64,000 bases of DNA, taken from the NCBI RefSeq assembly GCF_008642355.1, contig NZ_CP029193.1, positions 7,774,001 through 7,838,000 on the forward strand. Direction: 5' to 3'. The stretch is from Streptomyces venezuelae (lineage in GTDB: Bacteria > Actinomycetota > Actinomycetes > Streptomycetales > Streptomycetaceae). Each line of letters starts with the position of its first letter. Position 1 is the first letter of the stretch. Below are positions 9,113 through 18,267 of this stretch, one piece after another. Made by a program: the position numbers and the translations under genes. The notes beneath the pieces were generated by a model that was not told where the DNA came from, made no database searches, and saw only the letters and a list, made by a program, of their open reading frames with translations.

Positions 9113-10573
9113 ATGACAGCCCGGTCAGCCGACGCGATGCCCGTACGGGGTGCGGAACCCGTACGGAAGCAGCACCCCGTACCGCAGGACCAGCCGGGCC
9201 GGGCCTGTACCGAGCAGGCTCCTCCCGAGCAGACCGATCCCGAGTTGCTCATCGCCGCCTCGATCCTGCTCGCGGACGCCGCACTCGCCGCCCGCAGGAC
9301 CGGCGCCGAGCTCACCGCGGCGGGCGCGAGCTGGCGGGTCGGTCTGCAGGCGCTGCGGCGCCCCGCGTGGGCCCTCGGCACCACGCTGTCCGCGGCGCGC
9401 GCGATGTCGAACCCCGCGGGGCTCGGGCTCGCCGCCAACGGTGGCCTGGTCGGCGAGACCGTCCGGTCCCTGGGAGCCGTGGCGCGTCGTCGGCCCGCCT
9501 GCGTCGCCATGGCCGTGGACGCCTTCGCGATGCGCATCGAGGCCGCCGCCCGTGAACATCCGAGCCTGGCGGCGCCGCTCGCCAAGCGGTTCACCAAGGC
9601 CGTCGTCGCGGGCCGCAGGATCGAAGCGCTCCGCGCCGCCCGGGAGTTGGTGGAACTGCTCGGCGTCACCCGCACTCTGACCACCATCAGCCCCGTGGTC
9701 ATGGAGTTGCTCGCGCTGGCCGGACTGCTCGACGAGAACCCGACCAACGACAGTTTCGCCTGGGTCACCCTCACCGGCGGAGTGCCCACCACCGACCCGC
9801 TGTTCGGCCTGCCCGCCGTACTGATCAGGCACCTCAACCCGGGCCCCGGGCGGGCCGAGCGCTGCGAGGCCGACGCGATGCTGGCCCGCGTCCTGGCCCG
9901 CTCCGGCAACGACATCGTCCGCTACATCGACGACATCTCCGCCCTCGGCAACCACGGGCTCGCGCTGCTGCGGCGGATCGACTGCACGGACGGCGCCACG
10001 CGGTACGTCCTGCTGCTGCCCGGCACCAGCTTCGGACGGCTGAGCAACAGCACCCCGCAGGACCTCGTCGGGGCGTTCGACGCGCTGCTGCGCACCGACA
10101 CGACATACAGCCGCTCCGCCCGGCAGGTGCTCGTGCGCGCGGGCGTGCCCGAGGGCGCCGAGCTGATGATCGTCGGGCACAGTCTGGGCGGCATCACCGC
10201 CATGAACCTGGCCTGCGACCTCGACTTCGTGTCCACGTACCGGCTCACCCATGTGGTCACCGTCGGCTCGCCCATCGACACCAAGCGCCCCGTCGACCCC
10301 ACCACGCGGATCGTCAGCCTCGTCAACCAGCACGACGTGATCCCCGGCCTCGACGGGCGCGGACCCGCCTCCGCGCACGACACCCCGGACAGCTGGGTCG
10401 AGTGCGCCTGGCTGGACGAGACGTACGACTATCCGCTCTCGCACGCCCCGCAGGCGTACGCCGACACCCTGCGCAGGGGCGAGGTGCCGCACCGCGACCG
10501 CGTGAACCGGCTCATCACCCGCTATGACGGCGAGATCGTCGGCAACCAGCCCTACCTGGTGCGCGACAAGTGA
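9113..10573 (+). CDS. lipase-like alpha/beta hydrolase
   Basis: Protein of 486 aa. A long helical N-terminal half of no clear family is followed by a C-terminal alpha/beta-hydrolase domain. The nucleophile elbow is GHSLGG with Ser357, as in class-3 lipases, followed by VVTVGSPID and a later VNQHDVIPG. A signal peptide is not evident, so it probably acts inside the cell, perhaps on membrane or storage lipids. ATG 9113 follows GAGGTGGCGG. The next gene starts 36 bp downstream on the same strand. Its neighbours (degenerate P450, acyltransferase, ACP, ketosynthase) suggest acyl-lipid metabolism. Confidence 0.75.
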   Translation: MTARSADAMPVRGAEPVRKQHPVPQDQPGRACTEQAPPEQTDPELLIAASILLADAALAARRTGAELTAAGASWRVGLQALRRPAWALGTTLSAARAMSNPAGLGLAANGGLVGETVRSLGAVARRRPACVAMAVDAFAMRIEAAAREHPSLAAPLAKRFTKAVVAGRRIEALRAARELVELLGVTRTLTTISPVVMELLALAGLLDENPTNDSFAWVTLTGGVPTTDPLFGLPAVLIRHLNPGPGRAERCEADAMLARVLARSGNDIVRYIDDISALGNHGLALLRRIDCTDGATRYVLLLPGTSFGRLSNSTPQDLVGAFDALLRTDTTYSRSARQVLVRAGVPEGAELMIVGHSLGGITAMNLACDLDFVSTYRLTHVVTVGSPIDTKRPVDPTTRIVSLVNQHDVIPGLDGRGPASAHDTPDSWVECAWLDETYDYPLSHAPQAYADTLRRGEVPHRDRVNRLITRYDGEIVGNQPYLVRDK

Positions 10574-10609
10574 CGCCGCGGGCCAGCAGACCCCCGAGGG
10601 AGACCGGCG

Positions 10610-12076
10610 ATGAACGCCAGTGACACCACGACCGCTTCCCGCCGCCCGCCGAAGGCCTGGCCCCTGGAGAGCGCGCTGATCAGTGCCGCGCTGGCGGCCC
10701 AGCGCGTGTCCTGGATCGACGCCCCGGCACGCGCCCTCGGACTCGGACCGTTCACCCGGCAGCGCCTGACCCGGCAGGTCCTGGCGCAGCTGCGGCGCAC
10801 CGCGGGCGGACGGCCGACCCGGCTGCGCACCGCGTTCGGCACCTTCCTGATGCCGCTCGACGCCGACGACGCCAGGAGCCTGATCGACCGGGCCGAAGAA
10901 GTCGGCGCCCGGGGCACGGTCACCGCCCTCACCGCGGAGGGGCGCCGCCTGCGGGTGACGCCGCACGCGGCGCTGCCCGTCTCCCTCGCCGCGGTGCGCA
11001 CCGAGGTGCGGGAGGCCGTCGCGGGGGAGGCCGCCGAGATCCACGCGGCGCGCCACGCGGACGGCAGTGTCGCCCGCGACGACTGGTGCGCGTGCACGGC
11101 GCGTCTCGCGCGGCGGATCGTCCTCGGGGACGCCGCCGCCGACGACAGCCTGATCAGCGCCATCCTCGAAGCGGTGGCCCAGGCGGAGGACGGCACCGAG
11201 TACGCCGCCCGTGCCTCCGCGCTGCGACGGCGTCTCGACGTGTACGTCCATGCCGTGCACCCGGGCGGACTCACGGGGGCGGTCCGTGACGACGGCGCCG
11301 ATGAAGCCACAGGTGAGAGCAGGGACGCCGTCGTCGAGCACGTCCTCGAGACCCTCACCCGGGCCCTCGCCGACACCGTGCCGCAGGCCCTCGCACTGAT
11401 GACCGTGCGGCCGCTGATGCCCGGCACCGACCGCGCCGAACGAGCCGTCGGCGAGGCCCTGCGCCGCTACCCGCCGCTGGCCGCCGGCCTGCACGAGGTC
11501 CGCGCCCCCTTCAGCTGGCACGGCATGACGGTCGACGCGGGCACCGAGATCCTGTGCGCCACCGCATGGCTGCGCGACCTGGACGAGGCGCAGCGCCACG
11601 GCAGCCACGACCCGTCGACCTCCCTGTGCGCGGCGCCGGGACCGTGCGCCGCCGCCGAACTCGCCGTCCTCACCGCCGCCGAACTCGTCCGCGCCCTCAC
11701 CCGGCACGCGGAACCCGTCGCCCTGGCCCCGCGCCTCACCCCCGGCGCGCTCCCGGCCGACCTGCCCGCCGCGTCCCTCCGCCTCGCCCTCGCGGACGAC
11801 GCGGACGCGGCAGCCGACCTGGCCGCCCGCCCCGTGGTCGACGGGTGCGCGACACCCACCGCAGGACAGAGCCCCGCGCACTACGCCGCGGTCACCGAGG
11901 CGGGCGCCTGCAGCCTTGAGGAGCACGCCAGGAAACTCACCGAGTGCGCACGTCAGTCCGGCTGGAACCACGACGCGTTCGGTGAACAGTGCCGCATGAC
12001 GCTCCTGGCCCACGCGGAACGCTGCACCCGGGCGGCGGCCGATGCCCGCCGTGCCGCCGAGTGGCTGGCGAGCTGA
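10610..12076 (+). CDS. divergent cytochrome P450-like protein, heme loop degenerate
   Basis: Protein of 488 aa with a P450-like C-terminal half. There is an ExxR-like EALR (282-285) followed by RYPP and a K-helix/meander-like stretch, then a Cys loop around APGPCAAAELAVL with Cys346. In ordinary P450s this loop reads FxxGxxxCxG; here the Phe and the Gly after Cys are lost and only the Cys and the following helix are kept. No clear AGxxT oxygen-binding motif is seen. It may be a peroxygenase-like or non-catalytic relative. It probably forms an operon with the upstream hydrolase. The family assignment is inference from these motifs. Confidence 0.55.
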   Translation: MNASDTTTASRRPPKAWPLESALISAALAAQRVSWIDAPARALGLGPFTRQRLTRQVLAQLRRTAGGRPTRLRTAFGTFLMPLDADDARSLIDRAEEVGARGTVTALTAEGRRLRVTPHAALPVSLAAVRTEVREAVAGEAAEIHAARHADGSVARDDWCACTARLARRIVLGDAAADDSLISAILEAVAQAEDGTEYAARASALRRRLDVYVHAVHPGGLTGAVRDDGADEATGESRDAVVEHVLETLTRALADTVPQALALMTVRPLMPGTDRAERAVGEALRRYPPLAAGLHEVRAPFSWHGMTVDAGTEILCATAWLRDLDEAQRHGSHDPSTSLCAAPGPCAAAELAVLTAAELVRALTRHAEPVALAPRLTPGALPADLPAASLRLALADDADAAADLAARPVVDGCATPTAGQSPAHYAAVTEAGACSLEEHARKLTECARQSGWNHDAFGEQCRMTLLAHAERCTRAAADARRAAEWLAS

Positions 12077-12105
12077 CCCCTGGGGCTCTGCCGCTGACCG
12101 GACCT

Positions 12106-12870
12106 CTACCGGAACGGCGTCGTCCTGCGCCGCCGGTCCCGATCGACCATCCCCTGCAGCGTGAACCACACCTCGTCGCACAGCTGTCGCGCGGCCGCCG
12201 CCCGGGCGGCGAAGGACGCGGCGCAGGCCGGGGCGGGGATCGGTTCGCCGATGCTGATCCACCACTTGAAAGGCAGCGGCAGCGGTGTGGTGAGGGGGAA
12301 GTACGGCAGGCCGAAACGGCGGGCCAGCGTCCGGATCTCGCCGAGTTTCGGCAGGGTCTCCTCGGCGCCGACGACCGACACGGGCACCACCGGTACGCCG
12401 GTCCGCACCGCGGTCGCCGCGAAAGCGGGGCTGAAGGGGCGCAGCCGGTAGCGCTGCGAGAAGGACTTGCCGACCCCGTCGAGCCCTTCGGGGAACAGCG
12501 CGACGAGATGCCCCGCGGCCAGCCGGTCCCGGCCCAGCGTCGGATCGTCGGTGAAGGCGCCTTGTCTGCGGGCATAGGCGGCCACGGCCGGCAGCCGGAA
12601 GACCACGGGGGAGGCGTAGAAGAGCACCGGCCTGCGCAGCTCCCTGCGCAGGAGCTTGTGCAGGACGAACGCGTCGAGTCCCCAGGCACCCGAGTGGTTG
12701 GCGACGATGAGCGCGGGCCCCGAGCGCGGGATGTTCTCCAGACCCCGCACCTCGACGCGGAGGTAGTCGTCGGCGAGCCACCCCAGCACGCCGTCCAGGA
12801 GCTCGCTGCCGACGTCGTTCAGCAGGCCGGTCGGGGCGTCGGTCCACGGTCCCGCATGGGTTTCGGTCAC
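12106..12870 (-). CDS. lysophospholipid/glycerol acyltransferase (PlsC family)
   Basis: Acyltransferase of 254 aa that should transfer an acyl chain from ACP or CoA to a hydroxyl of a lysolipid or similar acceptor. It has NHSGAWGLD (His59, Asp66), the H-x6-D form seen in actinobacterial members rather than the usual H-x4-D. The phosphate-binding-type FPEG (126-129) is followed by LDGVGKSFSQRYRLRPF, also typical of the actinobacterial subgroup. GTG 12870 is the likely start. The gene is divergent from the ACP and ketosynthase genes and shares their promoter region, where a large palindrome lies just upstream of its start. Confidence 0.85.
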   Translation of the reverse strand: MTETHAGPWTDAPTGLLNDVGSELLDGVLGWLADDYLRVEVRGLENIPRSGPALIVANHSGAWGLDAFVLHKLLRRELRRPVLFYASPVVFRLPAVAAYARRQGAFTDDPTLGRDRLAAGHLVALFPEGLDGVGKSFSQRYRLRPFSPAFAATAVRTGVPVVPVSVVGAEETLPKLGEIRTLARRFGLPYFPLTTPLPLPFKWWISIGEPIPAPACAASFAARAAAARQLCDEVWFTLQGMVDRDRRRRTTPFR

Positions 12871-12875
12871 AAGAT

Positions 12876-12897
12876 CCCACTTTCAGCTGAAAATGGG
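12876..12897. promoter_or_regulatory. 22-bp near-perfect palindrome between plsC-like and ACP genes
   Basis: The core TTTCAGCTGAAA is a perfect 12-bp palindrome. It is flanked by CCCA on the left and TGGG on the right, with one mismatched pair. It sits 6-27 bp before the acyltransferase start and about 115 bp before the ACP start, a good position for a repressor site. The cognate regulator is not obvious in the island. Confidence 0.6.
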
Positions 12898-12940
12898 TCA
12901 CCGCAAGACTAAAGATGCCATTGAGGTGGTCTCTCTTCCT

Positions 12941-12986
12941 AGCACCCGATCTTCCAGCACCCGATCTTCTCAGCACCCGATATCCG
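12941..12986. repeat. three 15-16 bp direct repeats upstream of the ACP gene
   Basis: Units AGCACCCGATCTTCC, AGCACCCGATCTTCTC and AGCACCCGATATCCG follow one another directly and end about 25 bp before the ACP start. The spacing of about 1.5 helical turns suggests a multi-site activator or repressor binding region, but the repeats could also be a slippage product. Confidence 0.6.
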
Positions 12987-13010
12987 GGCGCCGTTCAGGA
13001 AAGGCCCGCC

Positions 13011-13270
13011 ATGAGTACCTCAGCGTCACCCGCGACCGCGGCTCTGATCACCGGCCTGCTCGTCGACAGGTTCGACGTCGACCCGGCCGCCGTGCGCCCC
13101 GACGCGCGGATGACCGAACTGCTCGTCGACTCGCTGATGGTCGTCGAGATGGCCATCACGCTCAAGGACGAACTGCGTGTCGACACCACCGAGGACGAGC
13201 TGCGGGAGCTCACCTTCGCCGAGTTCGCCGCCCGCGTCGACGAACGCCGCCTCGACCAGCGCTGCGCCGG

Positions 13271-13274
<4 letters not shown>
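13011..13274 (+). CDS. acyl carrier protein
   Basis: Carrier protein of 87 aa. The phosphopantetheine attachment site is LLVDSLMVVEM with Ser41. It is preceded by an ACP-like first helix and FDVDPAAVRPDARMTEL. ATG 13011 has AGGAAAGG upstream. Its stop overlaps the ketosynthase start as ATGA, so the two proteins are probably made together. It should carry acyl or malonyl chains for that ketosynthase. A separate housekeeping ACP would be expected elsewhere in the genome, so this one is probably specialised. Confidence 0.9.
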
Positions 13275-14476
<1,202 letters not shown>

Positions 14477-14494
14477 GAGCAGGCCCATGAGGGA

Positions 14495-14833
14495 CTACGG
14501 CGCGCCGCCGAGGCCGATCTCGTTGCCGTCGGGATCGCGGTACGTCGCCTTGCGGACGCCGTTCGCGTACGTCTCGCGCCTGGTCGGGGCGAGACCGCGG
14601 CCCGCGATCCGCGCGACGCGCTCGTCGAAGTCGCCGACGAAGACGGTGAGCCGGGCGTGGCCCGCGTGGTCGGGGAGGTGCTCGATGTACAGGTAGCGGT
14701 GTTCCGCGAGCTGCCAGACGGCTTCGACGTCGTTCGGCAGAAACGCGGGAGGACCGCCCAGCACGCGTTCGTACCACGTCAGGGCCGACGCGAAGTCGCT
14801 GACCGGAATGCCGGAGAACAGATCGAGGGACAT
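14495..14833 (-). CDS. VOC/glyoxalase-fold protein
   Basis: Small protein of 112 aa with a single VOC unit: FSGIPVSDFASALTWYERVLG at the N terminus and ATYRDPDGNEIGLG at the C terminus, the usual metal-site Glu region. Members act in antibiotic sequestration, lyase or dioxygenase reactions; the specific activity cannot be inferred. It is convergent with the ketosynthase gene. Confidence 0.8.
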   Translation of the reverse strand: MSLDLFSGIPVSDFASALTWYERVLGGPPAFLPNDVEAVWQLAEHRYLYIEHLPDHAGHARLTVFVGDFDERVARIAGRGLAPTRRETYANGVRKATYRDPDGNEIGLGGAP

Positions 14834-14904
14834 ACGGCCATCGTAGGAAGAGCCGGTCCCGGCCGCGTGTCGAGAGGCCGGCTCGGACCCCGTGTCACAA
14901 GGCC

Positions 14905-14934
14905 CTCATTCGGGCGTCTCTCATTCGGGCGTCT
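14905..14934. repeat. 15-bp tandem duplication across a stop codon
   Basis: CTCATTCGGGCGTCT occurs twice in direct succession at the 3' end of the gene ending at 14921. The second copy holds the stop codon and the first copy repeats it downstream. It is a recent slippage-type duplication with no effect on the protein. Confidence 0.8.
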
Positions 14935-15373
14935 CCACGATGGCCGGCATCGGGGGCCCGCCCGGATGCCACGCCTGGAGGAACGCCTGCTGGCGGCTGA
15001 CGTCGACGAGTTCGACGCGCGCTCCGATGCTGTCCATCCGGTGGTAGGCGAACGGGCGGCCATGGGGGCAGCCCGAGAAGTCCACCGGGAAGCCCTCACG
15101 TTCCAGGCGCCGGGAGCCCTCGCGGATGTCGCTCGACCAGAAGCCGATGTGATCGAACCTGGCCCCGTCCTCCGTGTGCCACGGGCTGCCCGGAGCACCC
15201 TCGATGAGTTCGATGAACGGCGCCCCGCCCGAGGTGAAGACGGTCCGGTAGTCCCACGCCCCGAGTCTGTCGGAGGCGGGCGTGCTCCATTCGACACCTG
15301 CGGAGCGCTGGAAGTCGCGCATGGCCTGTTCGAGGTCGGGGACGGCGAAGCACACGTGGTAGAAGGCAGCCAT
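14921..15373 (-). CDS. VOC-family protein
   Basis: Protein of 150 aa with two VOC half-modules: FYHVCFAVPDLEQAMRDF at the N terminus and ARFDHIGFWSSDIREGSRRL in the middle. His in YHVCF and in DHIGF, with Glu in RVELVDV, fit the metal-binding pattern of glyoxalase/epimerase-type enzymes. ATG 15373 begins the domain directly. It is divergent from the nitronate monooxygenase gene, and the shared 150-bp region carries two copies of a 15-bp operator-like motif. It may serve the same pathway. Confidence 0.75.
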   Translation of the reverse strand: MAAFYHVCFAVPDLEQAMRDFQRSAGVEWSTPASDRLGAWDYRTVFTSGGAPFIELIEGAPGSPWHTEDGARFDHIGFWSSDIREGSRRLEREGFPVDFSGCPHGRPFAYHRMDSIGARVELVDVSRQQAFLQAWHPGGPPMPAIVETPE

Positions 15374-15442
15374 CCGTCCATGATCGGCTGTCGCGGCGCT
15401 CGGGGCCAGGGGGCCGACGGGTCCCGGGGAACCCGGGTGGAT

Positions 15443-15480
15443 CTGACACCTCATCAGGAATGGACCTGACACCACATCAG
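15443..15480. promoter_or_regulatory. two copies of a 15-bp operator-like motif
   Basis: CTGACACCTCATCAG (15443-15457) and CTGACACCACATCAG (15466-15480) are spaced 23 bp apart. Each has CTGA/TCAG ends as an imperfect inverted repeat. They sit 44-81 bp before the nitronate monooxygenase start. The same motif on the other strand occurs at 32980-32994. A TetR- or GntR-type repressor is likely, but none is adjacent. Confidence 0.65.
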
Positions 15481-15523
15481 AAAATCTCTTCCCTCGTCCG
15501 GGCCGCTGCGGCATCCTGCGCCC

Positions 15524-16636
15524 ATGCAGACGGAGTTGAGCAGGAGACTGGGAGTCGAGTACGCCATCTTCGGTTTCACGCCGTTCCCCGCGGTGGCTGC
15601 CGCCATCAGCAGGGCGGGCGGGTTCGGGGTGCTCGGCGCGGTCCGCTACACGGCACCCGACGAGCTGGCCAGGGACCTCGACTGGATCGAGGAGCACGTC
15701 GAAGGGAAGCCCTACGGGCTCGATGTCGTCATGCCCGCAAAAAAGGTCGAGGGCGTCACGGAGGCCGACGTCGAGGCGATGATCCCGGAGGGGCACCGGC
15801 AGTTCGTGCGGGACACCCTCGCCAAGCACGGCGTGCCCGAGCTGGCGGAGGGCGAGGCATCGGGTTGGCGCATCACCGGCTGGATGGAGCAGGTCGCCCG
15901 CGACCAGCTGGACGTCGCCTTCGACTACCCGATCAAACTCCTCGCCAACGCGCTCGGTTCACCCCCCGCCGACGTGATCCGTCGCGCCCACGACCACGAC
16001 GTCCTCGTCGCGGCCCTCGCGGGCAGCGCCCGGCACGCCCGCAAGCACGCGGACGCGGGCATCGACATCGTGGTCGCGCAGGGGTACGAGGCGGGCGGCC
16101 ACACCGGTGAGATCGCGTCCATGGTGCTCACGCCCGAGGCCGTCGACGCCGTCGCGCCGCTGCCGGTGCTCGCCGCCGGGGGCATCGGCAGCGGGCAGCA
16201 GATCGCGGCAGCGCTCGCGCTCGGCGCGCAGGGCGTGTGGCTCGGGTCGCTGTGGCTCACCACCACGGAGGCCGACCTCCACTCGCCCGCGCTGACCCGG
16301 AAGCTGCTCGCGGCCGGTTCCGGTGACACGGTCCGCTCGCGCGCCCTCACGGGCAAACCCGCACGCCAGTTGCGCACGGAGTGGACCGACGCCTGGGACG
16401 ACCCGCAGGGCCCCGGCACGCTGCCGATGCCGCTGCAGGGGCTGCTGGTCGCCGAGGCCGTCTCGCGCATCCAGAAGTACGAGGTGCGGGAGCTCCTCGG
16501 CACGCCGGTCGGGCAGATCGTCGGCCGGATGAACAGCGAACGCAGCGTCCAGGCCGTCTTCGACGATCTGACGCGCGGCTTCGAACGGGCCGTCGACCGT
16601 GTCATCCGTATCGCGGGAAGGGAAGGCCAGTCGTGA
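15524..16636 (+). CDS. nitronate monooxygenase-family FMN enzyme
   Basis: TIM-barrel flavoenzyme of 370 aa. Typical blocks are IFGFTPFPAVAAAISRAGG at the N terminus, AQGYEAGGHTGE in the middle and the phosphate-binding stretch AAGGIGSGQQIAAALALGAQ. These match the NMO/2-nitropropane dioxygenase family and also the FMN enoyl-reductase relatives. The gene overlaps the CoA ligase start by 4 bp (GTGA), so the two are coupled, which suggests action on a CoA ester or acid rather than on nitroalkanes. Two operator-like repeats precede it. Confidence 0.88.
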   Translation: MQTELSRRLGVEYAIFGFTPFPAVAAAISRAGGFGVLGAVRYTAPDELARDLDWIEEHVEGKPYGLDVVMPAKKVEGVTEADVEAMIPEGHRQFVRDTLAKHGVPELAEGEASGWRITGWMEQVARDQLDVAFDYPIKLLANALGSPPADVIRRAHDHDVLVAALAGSARHARKHADAGIDIVVAQGYEAGGHTGEIASMVLTPEAVDAVAPLPVLAAGGIGSGQQIAAALALGAQGVWLGSLWLTTTEADLHSPALTRKLLAAGSGDTVRSRALTGKPARQLRTEWTDAWDDPQGPGTLPMPLQGLLVAEAVSRIQKYEVRELLGTPVGQIVGRMNSERSVQAVFDDLTRGFERAVDRVIRIAGREGQS

Positions 16637-18219
16637 ACACGACCCCGCAGGGGAACACGCCCCCGGAAGAAAGCGCACCCCCCAACGGCTTCTGGGCCCA
16701 GGCGTCGGCCGACCCCGGCCGCACCGTCCTCGTGGCGCCCGACGGCGCCGAGTGGACGGCGGGACGACTGCACGGCGCCGTCAACCAACTGGTGCACGGG
16801 CTGCGGGCCGCGGGCCTCGCACGCGGGGACGCCTTCGCCGTCGTGCTGCCCAACGGCGTGGAGTTCCTCACCGCGTACCTGGCCGCGTCCCAGGCGGGCT
16901 TCTACCTCGTCCCCGTCAACCACCACCTGGTCGGCCCCGAGATCGCCTGGATCGTCGCCGACTCCGGCGCCAAGGTGCTCATCGCCCACGAGAAGTTCAC
17001 GGATTCCGCGGTGGCTGCGGCCGACGAGGCGGGCCTCCCCGCGACCCACCGCTACGGCGTCGGAGATGTGCCCGGCTTCCGGCCCTACGCCCAACTCCTC
17101 GACGGGCACCCCGAGTCCGCCCCGGCCGACCGCACACTCGGCTGGGTCATGAACTACACCTCGGGCACGACCGGCCGCCCGCGCGGCATCCGCCGCCCCC
17201 TGTCCGGCAAGCTCCCCGAGGAGTCCTACCTCGGCGGCTTCCTCGGCATCTTCGGGATCAAGCCCTTCGACGGCAACGTCCACCTGGTCTGCTCGCCGCT
17301 CTACCACACGGCGGTACTCCAGTTCGCGGGCGCCGCCCTGCACATCGGGCACCCGCTGGTCCTCATGGACAAGTGGACGCCCGAGGAGATGCTCCGCCTC
17401 ATCGACGTGCACAAGTGCACGCACACGCACATGGTGCCGACCCAGTTCCACCGTCTGCTCGCGCTGCCGGAGGCCACGCGCGCCGCGTACGACGTGTCGT
17501 CGATGCGGCACGCCATCCACGGCGCCGCGCCCTGCCCCGACCACGTGAAACGGGCGATGATCGACTGGTGGGGCGAGTGCGTCGAGGAGTACTACGCGGC
17601 GAGCGAGGGGGGCGGGGCCTTCGCCACCGCACGGGACTGGCTGAAGAAACCGGGAACGGTCGGAAAGGCCTGGCCCATCAGCGAGTTGGCGGTCTTCGAC
17701 GACGACGGCAACCGCCTCGGACCCGGCGAGCTCGGCACCGTCTACATGAAGATGTCCACCGGCGGATTCTCGTACCACAAGGACGAGTCCAAGACGAAGA
17801 AGAACCGCATCGGGGACTTCTTCACCGTCGGCGACCTCGGCCTCCTCGACGAGGACGGCTACCTCTTCCTGCGTGACCGGAAGATCGACATGATCATCTC
17901 GGGCGGGGTCAACATCTACCCCGCCGAGATCGAGTCGGCGCTGCTCACCCACCCCGCCGTCGCGGACGCCGCCGCCTTCGGCATCCCCCACGACGCCTGG
18001 GGCGAGGAGGTCAAGGCCGTCGTGGAGGTCACCGAGGACCGGACCGGCGACGACGCCCTGGCCGCCGAGATCCTCGCCCACTGCGAGCACCACCTCGCCG
18101 GCTACAAACGCCCCAGGAGCCTCGACTTCATCGACACGATGCCCCGCGACCCCAACGGCAAGCTGTACAAGCGGCGTCTGCGGGAGCCGTACTGGGAGGG
18201 GCGGGAGCGCGCCGTGTAG
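16633..18219 (+). CDS. acyl-CoA synthetase (AMP-forming)
   Basis: Ligase of 528 aa that activates a carboxylic acid via an acyl-AMP. It has the P-loop-like YTSGTTGRPRG, the A5-type YYAASEGGG, the hinge GDLGLLDEDGYLFLRDRKIDM and SGGVNIYPAEIE, and the C-terminal catalytic Lys in NGKLYKRRL. GTG 16633 overlaps the upstream stop and follows GGGAAGGGAAGG. The family resembles medium/long-chain or aromatic acyl-CoA ligases; the substrate is not decided by sequence alone. It is probably co-regulated with the monooxygenase by the repeats at 15443-15480. Confidence 0.9.
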   Translation: MNTTPQGNTPPEESAPPNGFWAQASADPGRTVLVAPDGAEWTAGRLHGAVNQLVHGLRAAGLARGDAFAVVLPNGVEFLTAYLAASQAGFYLVPVNHHLVGPEIAWIVADSGAKVLIAHEKFTDSAVAAADEAGLPATHRYGVGDVPGFRPYAQLLDGHPESAPADRTLGWVMNYTSGTTGRPRGIRRPLSGKLPEESYLGGFLGIFGIKPFDGNVHLVCSPLYHTAVLQFAGAALHIGHPLVLMDKWTPEEMLRLIDVHKCTHTHMVPTQFHRLLALPEATRAAYDVSSMRHAIHGAAPCPDHVKRAMIDWWGECVEEYYAASEGGGAFATARDWLKKPGTVGKAWPISELAVFDDDGNRLGPGELGTVYMKMSTGGFSYHKDESKTKKNRIGDFFTVGDLGLLDEDGYLFLRDRKIDMIISGGVNIYPAEIESALLTHPAVADAAAFGIPHDAWGEEVKAVVEVTEDRTGDDALAAEILAHCEHHLAGYKRPRSLDFIDTMPRDPNGKLYKRRLREPYWEGRERAV

Positions 18220-18267
18220 GCCGCGCCCCCGGGCCTCCCGGCCTTCCCGTCTCCGTGCGTCAGGGGC

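Noticed and set aside
9125..12976. A 1283-codon open frame on the minus strand
   Set aside because: It lies antisense to the lipase-like and P450-like genes and is opened by high GC; the composition is Arg/Gly/Ala-rich with no domain.
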